Shown here: positions 16,724-24,711 of the stretch, in pieces
Numbering within the stretch: position 1 is the stretch's first letter
How the letters are laid out: each line of letters begins with the position of its first letter
Made by a program: the position numbers and the translations under genes
Assembly: GCA_003164785.1 (NCBI GenBank)
Contig: PLUE01000039.1
Location: forward strand, 1-62,137
Source of the DNA: Gammaproteobacteria bacterium
GTDB lineage: Bacteria > Pseudomonadota > Gammaproteobacteria > Steroidobacterales > Steroidobacteraceae
Reading direction: 5' to 3'
DNA: 62,137 nucleotides
Notes under the pieces: generated by a model
Databases searched by the model: none
Seen by the model: only the letters and a program-made list of their open reading frames with translations
What the model was told of the DNA's origin: nothing

Positions 16724-17929
16724 TCAGCGGCGTCCGGTCAGCGCTTTCGATGTCGCGGGCTGTCGGGCGGGTGCGTTCGCAGTCGCCGATTTAGAGGCCT
16801 TCGATTGCACGGCCACCGGCCGAATTTTCTCCCCCACATGGATTTTGTTCAATCCCTCGACGATGAGCCGGTCGCCGGACTGCAGACCTGAGCTGATGAT
16901 GTAGTCGTTGCCCACCGAGCGCGAAATAACGACCTCGCGCTGCTCCACTTGATCGTTCTTGCCGGCGATCATCGCGACGGGATTGCCTCTGGCGTCGCGA
17001 GAGATGCTCAACTGAGGCGCAAGGATGGCGGAGGAGTTTACCGCCTCGTCGAGCACCGCGCGCACGTACATACCGGGTAGCAGATCGCCGCGAGGGTTGG
17101 GAAACTGTGCGCGCAACGTGACCGACCCCGTAGCCTGGTCCACGGCCACTTCCTGAAATTTCAGCGTGCCGTATTCCGCATACTCGGTCCCATCCTCGAG
17201 TTTCAGGCTCACCTTGCGGCTCCCGGACTGCATGCCGTCCGTACCGAGTAACCGGCGCAGCTGCAGTACCTGGGTGCTGGACTGCGTCAGATCCACATAT
17301 ATGGGATCGAGTGCGCGTATGGTGGCGAGCGCGGTGTCCTGATTGGCCGTCACGAGCGCGCCGACGGTGACGCTCGATTTGCCGATGCGGCCCGAGATCG
17401 GTGCTCGAATCTGCGTGTACCCCAAATTGATCCGAGCGCTTTCGCGCGCCGCTTTCTTTAGTGCAATGTTGGCGAGGGCCTGCAGATGCGTGGCGCGTGC
17501 ATCGTCCGCCTCTTGTTGGGATACTCCCTGCATTTCCATGAGCTGCTTATAGCGCTCATCCTTGAGCTCGGAAGACGCCTCGATGGCCTCGGCATTGGCG
17601 ACATCCGCATTGGCTTGATCGTAAGCCGCCTGATAGGAGGATGGATCGATCAGATAGAGGACCTGGCCGGCGGAGACCGTGCTGCCCTCCTCGAACAGGC
17701 GCTGCTTTATGATGCCGGAAGCCTGGGGGCGTACCTCGGACATCTTGAAGGCTACCGTTCGACCGGGCAGCTCGGACTGCACAGCGACAGATCCCGGCTG
17801 TAATGTCATCACGCCGACCTCCGTCGCCTCCATCATCGGGCGATGGCTCATTTTCGACCCGCAGCCGGCGAGCAGCAACAGGGCGAGGACGATGGATTTT
17901 GTTAAGAAATTGTTAAGGACTTGGGCCAT
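16724..17929 (-). CDS. RND periplasmic adaptor (membrane fusion lipoprotein, AcrA/MexA type)
   Basis: 401 residues from the ATG at 17929. The signal IVLALLLLAGCGSK is a lipobox, so the adaptor is anchored in the inner membrane. Typical adaptor motifs follow: GRTVAFKMSEVRPQASGIIKQRLFEEGSTVSAGQVLYLIDPSSY, the alpha-hairpin, INLGYTQIRAPISGRIGKSSVTVGALV and FPNPRGDLLPGMYVRAVL. The ORF stays open to 18091, but a start at 17959 would lie inside the palindromic operator and anything further would overlap the divergent TetR gene. First gene of the pump operon. Confidence 0.92.
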   Translation of the reverse strand: MAQVLNNFLTKSIVLALLLLAGCGSKMSHRPMMEATEVGVMTLQPGSVAVQSELPGRTVAFKMSEVRPQASGIIKQRLFEEGSTVSAGQVLYLIDPSSYQAAYDQANADVANAEAIEASSELKDERYKQLMEMQGVSQQEADDARATHLQALANIALKKAARESARINLGYTQIRAPISGRIGKSSVTVGALVTANQDTALATIRALDPIYVDLTQSSTQVLQLRRLLGTDGMQSGSRKVSLKLEDGTEYAEYGTLKFQEVAVDQATGSVTLRAQFPNPRGDLLPGMYVRAVLDEAVNSSAILAPQLSISRDARGNPVAMIAGKNDQVEQREVVISRSVGNDYIISSGLQSGDRLIVEGLNKIHVGEKIRPVAVQSKASKSATANAPARQPATSKALTGRR

Positions 17930-17944
17930 CTGTGCCACACTAGT

Positions 17945-17962
17945 AGAATGAACGTTCATTCT
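17945..17962. promoter_or_regulatory. 18-bp perfect palindrome, TetR-type operator
   Basis: AGAATGAACGTTCATTCT is a perfect inverted repeat in the 74-base gap between the adaptor gene and the divergent TetR gene. TGAACGTTCA-centred sites are known for TetR repressors of RND pumps, so this is very probably the operator that controls both directions. Confidence 0.75.
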
Positions 17963-18003
17963 CAGTATGGGCGGCGGCGCCCGTCCGCGCAACAGCCAAA
18001 GCC

Positions 18004-18618
18004 ATGAGGTCGAGATCCGATGCCAAGAGTCGGCGTCCTCCCAAGGCCGAGCGCGACCAGCGGCGTCGTGACCAGATCGTGGTGGCGGCACAAAAATGCG
18101 TCGTGCGTCATGGCTTCCACGCGGCCAGCCTCGGCGCCATTGCCGCGAGCGCCGAGATGAGTGTGGGGCAGATCTACCGGTACTTCGCCAACAAGGAAGC
18201 TATCGTGCATGCCATCGTCGAGTCCATCGTGGAACGCCGGTTACGATCCTTGATCGATAGGCCATTGCGTCGCATCAACGCGCTCGATATGGCTAAACAT
18301 TTGGTCCAAGACGTTCCAGAGGAACTTCGTGACGATGATATCCTCATGTTGGAAGCAACCGTTGAAGCGACCCGCAATCCGACGGTCGCGCGGATACTTA
18401 GAGATGCTGATCAGCGCCTCCTAGCTCACGCTGTGGCTGTATTCAGACGCGACCATCCTCGCCTCGACGCCCGCGACGCCTCGGCGCGCTTGGAGGCTCT
18501 CGTGAGCCTGTTCGAGGGAACGTTGTTCCGCCGATTAACCGGGCGCGGGCGCAGCGATATCAGAATTCGCAGAATTTACGAAGCCATGATTGAGGAAACG
18601 TTGTCCAAGGGCGATTGA
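18004..18618 (+). CDS. TetR-family repressor of the RND pump operon
   Basis: 204 residues. Residues ~20-65 hold the TetR helix-turn-helix (RDQIVVAAQKCVVRHGFHAASLGAIAASAEMSVGQIYRYFANKEAIVHAIVE), and the rest is an alpha-helical ligand-binding domain. The N-terminus is basic (MRSRSDAKSRRPPKAER). It is divergent from the adaptor-pump-duct operon, with an 18-bp palindrome between them, the standard arrangement for local repression relieved by a pump substrate. Confidence 0.92.
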   Translation: MRSRSDAKSRRPPKAERDQRRRDQIVVAAQKCVVRHGFHAASLGAIAASAEMSVGQIYRYFANKEAIVHAIVESIVERRLRSLIDRPLRRINALDMAKHLVQDVPEELRDDDILMLEATVEATRNPTVARILRDADQRLLAHAVAVFRRDHPRLDARDASARLEALVSLFEGTLFRRLTGRGRSDIRIRRIYEAMIEETLSKGD

Positions 18619-18915
18619 GCGTTCTTGCCACATATGTACGGATGAGGTCAGGCCGGAGCACGCGCGCACCTGATGTGCGGGTCCGCAGGCGTCCAGGAGG
18701 TGCCTTCGCCCAAAGCCCCCGTGCTGATCCTGCAGACACCCGCAAAGCTTCTCTTTAGCACTGACTGTCGCCTGAGTAATTCAGGCCCCTATGTTCGACA
18801 GCCGCTTGCGACGTACTCTAGCCAGCCGGATCGCCAATTTGGCAAATCTAAGGAGGGCGAGGTTGAGAATCTTTTCGCGATCGAGCGCGTCGACCAACAG
18901 CAGTGAGGTTCAGGT
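18619..18915. other. Intergenic, no gene recognised
   Basis: About 300 bases between the TetR gene and cytochrome b561. A 77-residue ORF across it (18673-18906) has no motif, no signal peptide and no convincing start. A possible GAGG site just ahead of 18916 serves the b561 gene. Unlike the other b561 copy at 40477-41223, no sigma-factor debris is visible here. Confidence 0.5.
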
Positions 18916-19671
18916 ATGACCACAGCATTTTTTGACAGTTTGTCGGCAATGATGCGTCCAAACGACGCTTCCGGCGCTCCACGCGACCGCTACACGCGAG
19001 TCGCGATGGTTCTGCACTGGGCGATCGCCGCGTTCATTGTCTTCAATCTGTCTATTGGCTTTTTCATGGAAAGCTGGCCGCTGCCAATTAGATTCATGGC
19101 TCTGATGCTGCACGTTTCGTCGGGTCTGACTGTGCTTGCGCTCACGGTGGCGCGGGTCGTCTGGAGGCTGTTCAATGACCCACCGCCGTATCCGGCGGGA
19201 ATGAAGCCGTGGGAACGCCATACCGCGCACTTCGCTCACTTCCTGCTCTACGCGGCGATGGTGCTCATGCCGCTCACCGGCTGGGCCATCCTGTCGGCGC
19301 ATGCGCCGCCGGGCTCCCGCGGCGCCGCCGCCGAGTTTGCCATCCCGCCCGTCTCGCCGGCGGGACTGAAGCCTGGGGCTGCTCCCCCGAGGGCCATGTC
19401 CGCGCGGCCGTCTGGGCCGCCGCCGACCCTGAAGGTATGGAACTTGGTTCCGATGCCCATGATCGCTCCCATTGCGGCTATCGGCAAAGAGCCCGGCGGG
19501 ATCGCGCCGCAGCACGTGCTGCATGAAGAATTCGTCGCGTGGCACAGCGTGGGAGGCTACCTCCTGCTCGGCCTGCTCGTTCTGCATATCGCCGGTGCGC
19601 TCAAGCACCAGTTCATCGATAGGCAGTCGGAGTTCGCGCGTATGGGGATCGGGCGCAGGAGGCCATCTTGA
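18916..19671 (+). CDS. Cytochrome b561-type membrane haem protein, copy 1
   Basis: 251 residues. The b561 family is recognised from RVAMVLHWAIAAFIVFNL (His34), LMLHVSSGLTVLALTVARVVWRL (His66), HTAHFAHFLLYAAMVLMPLTGWAIL and HEEFVAWHSVGGYLLLGLLVLHIAGALKH. It has four transmembrane helices with histidine pairs for two b haems, and moves electrons between the membrane and a periplasmic partner. A ~50-residue Pro/Ala-rich loop lies between helices 3 and 4. It is nearly a duplicate of the gene at 40477-41223, with closely matching 3' DNA. It stands just ahead of a dihaem cytochrome c. Confidence 0.92.
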   Translation: MTTAFFDSLSAMMRPNDASGAPRDRYTRVAMVLHWAIAAFIVFNLSIGFFMESWPLPIRFMALMLHVSSGLTVLALTVARVVWRLFNDPPPYPAGMKPWERHTAHFAHFLLYAAMVLMPLTGWAILSAHAPPGSRGAAAEFAIPPVSPAGLKPGAAPPRAMSARPSGPPPTLKVWNLVPMPMIAPIAAIGKEPGGIAPQHVLHEEFVAWHSVGGYLLLGLLVLHIAGALKHQFIDRQSEFARMGIGRRRPS

Positions 19672-19803
19672 GTGCTGCGCCACTGATTGGGAGCCGCGGC
19701 ACAAAAGTGACACGTAGCTCCGTTTCCCCGCCTCGGTAGGATCGAAAGCCAAGCTCACTGAGGGGGCCGGCGGGTCACGTTCGAGGTCAGGATTTCATCC
19801 AAG

Positions 19804-20595
19804 ATGCAGGTCAATCAACCACTAAGCTCCGCATCGGCGCGATCCATCCGCCTCAGACGCATCGTCCTTCTGGCTGCGATCCCCCTTCTGCTGATTCTGG
19901 CAATTGCGGTCGCGCTCATCGAAAGGCGGCAACGCACCGAATTCTTGCAAGCCGACGCCGATCGCATCCTCGATGATCCACGCCTGGCGGCCAAGACGCT
20001 GGCCAAGGGGCGCGATATCTTCCTCGCCAATTGCGCCACCTGTCACGGCGCGGACGGTCGCGGCAGCACCGCGACGGGCACGCCGGATCTGACGGACGAG
20101 GACTTTCTGTACGGGACCGGACGCGCCAGCGAGATCGAGTCGATCGTCCTGCATGGAATCCGATCGGGAGATGACAAGGGATGGGACCTGGCTTGGATGC
20201 CGGCCTACGGCCAGCCCGTTCCGTATGCCCGGGAAAAATTGCCTTCTCTTTCACCCGGTGAGATTGAGCAGCTGACCAGTTACCTGCGGGCGATGAACGG
20301 GACGAAAGGCGAAGATCCGACGGCCGTCGCGGCCGGAAACGTTTTGTTCGAGGGGCGCGGTGGTTGCTGGGATTGCCATGGTCGTGACGCGCAAGGGGAC
20401 GCCGCGATCGGCGCTCCTAACCTCACTGACGGCAAGTGGTTGCGCGGGGACGGGAGCCGGCGCGACATCAGCCGCATCATTCGGGAAGGGCTCCATGGAG
20501 TCAGTCCCGCTTTTCGCGGACGTCTCGATCCCGCGAACGTCAGGGCGGTTGCCGTCTACGTCTCATCGCTTCACGCTCGAAAGGATCATGAATGA
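19804..20595 (+). CDS. Membrane-anchored dihaem cytochrome c (CcoP/FixP-like)
   Basis: 263 residues. One N-terminal transmembrane helix (residues ~20-40, IVLLAAIPLLLILAIAVALI) is followed by two c-haem domains with CATCH at 77-81 and CWDCH at 188-192. The first domain (FLANCATCHGADGRGSTATGTPDLTDEDFLYGTG) resembles the third subunit of cbb3 oxidases, but no other oxidase subunit is present. It probably relays electrons in the periplasm, perhaps with the b561 upstream. The stop overlaps the start of the isomerase gene by 4 bases. Confidence 0.9.
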   Translation: MQVNQPLSSASARSIRLRRIVLLAAIPLLLILAIAVALIERRQRTEFLQADADRILDDPRLAAKTLAKGRDIFLANCATCHGADGRGSTATGTPDLTDEDFLYGTGRASEIESIVLHGIRSGDDKGWDLAWMPAYGQPVPYAREKLPSLSPGEIEQLTSYLRAMNGTKGEDPTAVAAGNVLFEGRGGCWDCHGRDAQGDAAIGAPNLTDGKWLRGDGSRRDISRIIREGLHGVSPAFRGRLDPANVRAVAVYVSSLHARKDHE

Positions 20596-21503
20596 ACTTC
20601 CCGGTCAGTAAGATCAAAGCGAACCTACGCAATTGGTGGCGGCCCGACGTCCACAATGAGCGCCGTTCCCTGATGCTCTGCGGGTTCGCGGCTGTGCTGG
20701 GTCTGGGCATTGCCGGCGTAGGCTTATTCAACGCCCGCGGCACTCGCATAGCGGGCGTTCCGCCGGAAGACGCTGCCGTGGTGAATCGAAGCCCCATCCT
20801 GCTGAGTGACTACGTGGCCCAGCTGCAGGCGCTCTACAATGTGTCCCCGAGCCAGGCGACGCCCGTCCAGAAGCGCGCGACCCTCGACTCCATGATCCGC
20901 GAGGAGCTCTACGTCCAACGCGGCATCGAGCTCGGTCTGCAGAACGACTTCATTGAAATCCGGAATTCGCTGGTGAGCGCGGTCGAGGCTCAGCAGGAAA
21001 TCGATGCCAATGCGACCGTCCCCACGGAGCAGGAGCTGCGCGATTTCTACCAGAACCATCTTCAGAACTTTTTGCCCGAAGGGCAGATGACTGTCACCGA
21101 CTACGTGGCGCCCGACCTGAGCAGCGCGCAGCGCGCCGTCACGGCGGTTCGATCCGGCACAGATCTGGCATCGGCCATGGTCGCCGACGGCTTGCGGTCC
21201 AGCGGCGCGACGGATGACGGCGAAGAGTTCTACTTCGCAGTCGAACAGCACCTCGGGTCGACGCTGTTCGCCATCGCCAAACGTCTACCCGATGGCCAGG
21301 TGTCAGACCCCGTCACGGACCGCGGCCGCGTGCATGTTCTGGCCGTGCACTCCAATCGGCAGGCCGCCCCGCAGGACTACAGCGAGGCGCGGGACCAAGT
21401 GCTGGCCGCTTACCGCGCTGACAAAATCGCGCGCATGCGCGCGGGAACCGATCGCTTCCTGCGCGAACGCGCCGATGTACAGATCGCCAAGCCCTTCCAA
21501 TGA
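20592..21503 (+). CDS. Parvulin-like peptidyl-prolyl isomerase / SurA-like chaperone
   Basis: 303 residues. One N-terminal transmembrane segment (LMLCGFAAVLGLGIAGVGLF) anchors a SurA-type chaperone region (ATLDSMIREELYVQRGIELGLQ, NDFIEIRNSLVSAVE) and a degenerate parvulin domain in the C-terminal half. It would act in the periplasm on exported proteins. Its ends overlap by 4 bases both the upstream cytochrome c and the downstream HupE/UreJ-like gene, so these three genes form a translationally coupled unit. Pairing of such an isomerase with HupE/UreJ-like proteins points to assembly of a metalloprotein (inference). Confidence 0.8.
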   Translation: MNFPVSKIKANLRNWWRPDVHNERRSLMLCGFAAVLGLGIAGVGLFNARGTRIAGVPPEDAAVVNRSPILLSDYVAQLQALYNVSPSQATPVQKRATLDSMIREELYVQRGIELGLQNDFIEIRNSLVSAVEAQQEIDANATVPTEQELRDFYQNHLQNFLPEGQMTVTDYVAPDLSSAQRAVTAVRSGTDLASAMVADGLRSSGATDDGEEFYFAVEQHLGSTLFAIAKRLPDGQVSDPVTDRGRVHVLAVHSNRQAAPQDYSEARDQVLAAYRADKIARMRAGTDRFLRERADVQIAKPFQ

Positions 21504-22702
21504 GCCGTTCGCGTGCATTTGCCGCCCTGATCAGCCTCTTGCTGCTAGTGGCAGTCGCCCCCGCACAAGCCCACATTCGCAGCGAATCCCACTCCAGCTG
21601 GTTGATCGACAAGCGCCTGGTGCGCACCACCATCACCTTCCCGGACAAGGAGGCGGAGACCATCACTCGCGGCCGCCGGCCGTCCGACGCGGAGATCGTG
21701 ACCTATCTCACTTCGCGCATCGGCGTTTCGGCGGGGGGTCAGGCCTGTCGTCCTACGGCGCCGGGGCGCATGCTGGAGGCGGCGACGGGCTACAGGCGAA
21801 GCGAGTACATCTTCGATTGCTCGACAGATAAAAACCTTGTCTTGCAGTTCAATGCGTTTTTCGATCTCACGCCTTCCCACGTCGACTTTGCCCAAATCCA
21901 ATTCGCGGACGGCGATGTCGTGGAACAGCTCTTCACGCAAAGCGACATGCGTTTCGATCTAACCGAAAGCCAAGACGGCAAGTTCAAAAGCACCGGGTTC
22001 ATCGATTTTGTCGAGATGGGGATCATGCACATCTTCACGGGCGTGGACCATATGTCCTTTTTGCTCGGCCTCGTCCTGATCTCGCGTCGGCTCCGCGACC
22101 TGGTTTTCGTGGTGTCCGGCTTCACCCTTGGGCACAGCATCACCCTGGCCCTGGCCGTGACCGGGATCATCCGGCCGCACGCTCAATATATCGACGCCTT
22201 GGTCGCCCTGACGATTGTCCTGGTGGGGGTCGAGAACATCGTCCTGTCGCTCGAGAAGCCCACCAAGCTCGCGCTGGCTACCGGCGGGTTTCTCCTTGTC
22301 ATGGCTGTATTAAGCTTCAGGGGCATAGGTGTACTCCCGCCCGCTCTGTTGTTGGGCGCGGCCATCTTCAGCGCCGCCTATCTTTTAATATCCGGCCAAT
22401 TGCACGACAGCGGCCGTTTGAGGATGGTCGTGACCACCATTTTCGGCTTGATACACGGATTTGGCTTCGCGGCGGACTTGCTGGAGGCAAAGCTCCCACC
22501 CGAAAAGCTCGCGCAGATTCTGTTCGGCTTCAATATCGGCGTGGAGGTCGGCCAGCTCACGATCGTGCTTGCCGTTTCAGGCCTGCTCATGCTTGCCAGG
22601 CGGATAAAGCTGGCTACGCCCCGGCCGATCACGGTCGATGTTCTCGGTTCCGCACTTATCGCCGAGGGCGTGGCCTGGTTTTTGAGCCGAAGTTTTGCGT
22701 GA
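21500..22702 (+). CDS. HupE/UreJ-2-like membrane protein with exported N-terminal domain
   Basis: 400 residues. A signal peptide (ALISLLLLVAVAPAQAH) precedes a ~150-residue periplasmic domain. Then come about seven transmembrane helices carrying FVEMGIMHIFTGVDHMSFLLGLVL, VVSGFTLGHSITLALAV, FGLIHGFGFA and FNIGVEVGQLTIV. The conserved His/Asp and His residues fit the HupE/UreJ fold of metal (nickel or cobalt) permeases. A role in supplying a metal, or in handling haem or copper for the neighbouring redox proteins, is possible. It is the last gene of the coupled set. Confidence 0.82.
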   Translation: MSRSRAFAALISLLLLVAVAPAQAHIRSESHSSWLIDKRLVRTTITFPDKEAETITRGRRPSDAEIVTYLTSRIGVSAGGQACRPTAPGRMLEAATGYRRSEYIFDCSTDKNLVLQFNAFFDLTPSHVDFAQIQFADGDVVEQLFTQSDMRFDLTESQDGKFKSTGFIDFVEMGIMHIFTGVDHMSFLLGLVLISRRLRDLVFVVSGFTLGHSITLALAVTGIIRPHAQYIDALVALTIVLVGVENIVLSLEKPTKLALATGGFLLVMAVLSFRGIGVLPPALLLGAAIFSAAYLLISGQLHDSGRLRMVVTTIFGLIHGFGFAADLLEAKLPPEKLAQILFGFNIGVEVGQLTIVLAVSGLLMLARRIKLATPRPITVDVLGSALIAEGVAWFLSRSFA

Positions 22703-22748
22703 GGCTGCGGGGATCGCGGCCGCGGCCGGGAGGACGCGCGAAGCCACC

Positions 22749-22797
22749 GTCGGCAAGCTGCCGATCATCCTCAACAGCCTGACCGCCATTATGCCAA
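22749..22797 (+). pseudogene. Fragment of an MFS transporter gene
   Basis: About 42 bases differ at one position from the internal part of the MFS gene at 39078-40325 that encodes VGMLPIILNSLTAI, including a run of 32 identical bases. The match then breaks off. A chance match of this length is not credible, so this is debris of a copied or deleted carrier gene. Confidence 0.7.
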
Positions 22798-22868
22798 TCG
22801 AGCGGTGTTCGGCGGCTAGCGCGGGCTTTGCGTGCTCTCGGCGGTCTTTCAGGGAAGGCGGTCCGACC

Positions 22869-22884
22869 AATTGTGGCACCTATC
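22869..22884 (+). promoter_or_regulatory. Box B element, copy upstream of DUF6152 gene 1
   Basis: AATTGTGGCACCTATC, one of six copies of this 16-base element in the window. It lies 178 bases ahead of the ATG at 23063. At the fixed +23 position the sequence is CAAATA, a poorer -10 than in four other copies. Confidence 0.5.
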
Positions 22885-23062
22885 TTTACGGGTCTTTGGG
22901 GGCAAATATCACACCTGTCCACTGGCGGCATATCGAAGATATTCGAAAGACAAAAACTGGTGAATGCGCATTGTTCACTCCGTATTTGCGGATGTGCCGG
23001 CAGCATTATCCTGCAGGGCTAGCGCTGAAGTTCTGGCTAGGGCATCGGGATATGAGTGAGTT

Positions 23063-23533
23063 ATGAAGCATTCAGCTCCGAGGAAGAACGTGAAGCTCAA
23101 AAATCTGGTGCTCGTGATCGCAGTGTTATGCTGCAGTTCGGTCGCTTACGCGCACCACTCGTTTGCCTTGTTTGACTTCTCCAAGCTCACGACCCTCACC
23201 GGCACTGTGCGCGAGTGGAAATGGGCCAATCCCCATACATGGCTGACTGTGGTTGTCCGAAAAGCCAATGGCGCCGACGAGGAATGGGCGTTGGTGGGCT
23301 CTAGTCCCAACATGATGAGCCGCTGGGGTTGGAATGCTGCCGACATCAAGGTCGGCGACAAAGTGATGGTCGATATTCATCCGGCCCGCGATGGCAAGAC
23401 CATTGGCCAACTGCAGACGGTTTTCCTGCTTGGCGGCAAGGTATTGGCCGATCCGGCGGGCCAGTCCGGGGAGGCCTTGGCCGGCGGTCCGACCAATCTG
23501 CCGACCAAGCCGCAGGGGGAGCCGTACAAGTGA
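23063..23533 (+). CDS. Exported DUF6152-type protein, copy 1
   Basis: 156 residues: a signal peptide (LKNLVLVIAVLCCSSVAYA), then the AHHSFALFDFSKLTTLTGTVREWKWANPHTWLTVVV signature of the DUF6152 family, a periplasmic beta-rich protein of unknown function. The two histidines directly after the cleavage site and the WANPH motif are conserved in all four copies of this window and could bind metal. The downstream GHWEGD-motif gene starts inside its stop codon, so the two products are made together. Confidence 0.82.
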   Translation: MKHSAPRKNVKLKNLVLVIAVLCCSSVAYAHHSFALFDFSKLTTLTGTVREWKWANPHTWLTVVVRKANGADEEWALVGSSPNMMSRWGWNAADIKVGDKVMVDIHPARDGKTIGQLQTVFLLGGKVLADPAGQSGEALAGGPTNLPTKPQGEPYK

Positions 23534-24399
23534 AGTCCGCTCCAATGAATGCGCCTCGGAACGGAACGGCCCGGATGCTGGGTGGTTGCGTCTGCTCTCT
23601 TGTCATGCTGGCCGTGACGGCACAACCGGGTGATGCGCGAGCCGCTGCCGTTCCCCAATCGAAGGCAGAGCAGGCCAAGGCTTGGCGCGACATCGCGGCC
23701 TTGCCTGATTTTTGGCAGGGAACCTGGCAATCGGTCAGCCCGATCGCTGACGATTTCCCTACGCCGCCTGACTACACATCGACGGCATTGAGTTATATCA
23801 AAAACTACAAGCCGGTCGAAGACAGTCCGTTCGCCAATTGCAAGCCGCTCGGCCTACCGTTCGTGATGAACATCGGCGGCATGCCGATGAAGTTCTTCCA
23901 GTCGCCGGGCATGATCGCCCTCTACATTGAATCCTCGGGCATGACCCGTTTCATCCATACGGATGGTCGCGAGCACAGCGAGCGGCCAAATCCGACCTAT
24001 TTGGGAGAGTCGATCGGTCATTGGGAAGGCGATACCCTGGTTGTCGACACGACGGGATTCGCGCCGGACACGTTGTTCCAAATGGGAAAGCTGGATAAAA
24101 GGATGCTGGCGCAGGGAGATCCGTCGCCACTATCGGGCGTCATCTTCGGCGCGCACGGGCCGAATCTCCGGTTAGTCGAGCGCATGCGGCTGGTGGACTT
24201 TAATACGCTCGAGATCCAGACGACAATTTACGACGACACCGTTTTCAAGCGGCCTTACAGTCTCCCGGCGCGTCGGTATATTCGTGGTATCGAGCGCAGA
24301 AACGAGTCTCAAGAGTGGGCTTGCACGGATAACCGAGACTTCCTCGACCCAAGCGGCAAGCTGGAATACAACGTGAAGGATAAGTCTCAGAGTCGCTAG
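23530..24399 (+). CDS. Exported GHWEGD-motif protein, copy 1 (function unknown)
   Basis: 289 residues from GTG at 23530, which overlaps the upstream TGA as GTGA and has GGGGAG 8 bases ahead; ATG at 23545 is an alternative. A signal peptide leads into the family features: WRDIAALPDFWQGTW near the N-terminus, a Cys followed by GLPFVMNIGGMPMKFFQSPGMIALYIE, then YLGESIGHWEGDTLVVDTTGF and IFGAHGPNLRLVERMRLVD. Six such genes occur in the window, always next to DUF6152, SnoaL-like or TonB-receptor genes. The fold looks beta-rich and lipocalin-like; this is a guess. No enzyme activity can be assigned. Confidence 0.75.
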   Translation: MKSAPMNAPRNGTARMLGGCVCSLVMLAVTAQPGDARAAAVPQSKAEQAKAWRDIAALPDFWQGTWQSVSPIADDFPTPPDYTSTALSYIKNYKPVEDSPFANCKPLGLPFVMNIGGMPMKFFQSPGMIALYIESSGMTRFIHTDGREHSERPNPTYLGESIGHWEGDTLVVDTTGFAPDTLFQMGKLDKRMLAQGDPSPLSGVIFGAHGPNLRLVERMRLVDFNTLEIQTTIYDDTVFKRPYSLPARRYIRGIERRNESQEWACTDNRDFLDPSGKLEYNVKDKSQSR

Positions 24400-24711
24400 A
24401 CGACCGAACCTTAAAAACAGCGGTTACGCTTGCGTGCCGTATGCCGGCTCGGGTTCGGTAGCCGCCCTGCAAGAATCCGACGAACGTGAGGAGGGGTAGG
24501 GCACGTCACGTTGTGAAGCCGCTTCTAGAGCGAGCTAGGGAGTCACTATTCGTTCGGCGTGCGATCCCCCACCGTTCATCACTTCGTGCGCGGCCGATTG
24601 GTGATCATGCGGGTTCGGGTGGTGGCATCGTAGTTGTCGGGGATGAACTTCGAGAGTTCCGCCTGCTTATTCGTGACAGAAATTACGGGTACTCACGAAG
24701 ATGCGTCCGTC
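24400..24711. other. Intergenic, no gene recognised
   Basis: Separates the converging GHWEGD gene and the acyl-CoA dehydrogenase pseudogene. Several short ORFs cross it but none has a recognisable motif. No strong terminator hairpin was found. Confidence 0.5.

Larger units (their letters stand above)
22703..23062. other. Intergenic with an MFS gene fragment and box B
   Basis: A 360-base gap that holds a short fragment of the MFS gene (22749-22797) and a box B copy (22869-22884). The stretch 22866-22965 resembles 28777-28876 base by base, so the whole leader was duplicated along with the DUF6152 cassette. No intact gene is present. Confidence 0.6.

Noticed and set aside
18910..19758. 282-codon minus-strand frame opposite cytochrome b561
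   Set aside because: Highly charged Arg/His-rich translation typical of an antisense frame; the b561 protein has all family motifs.
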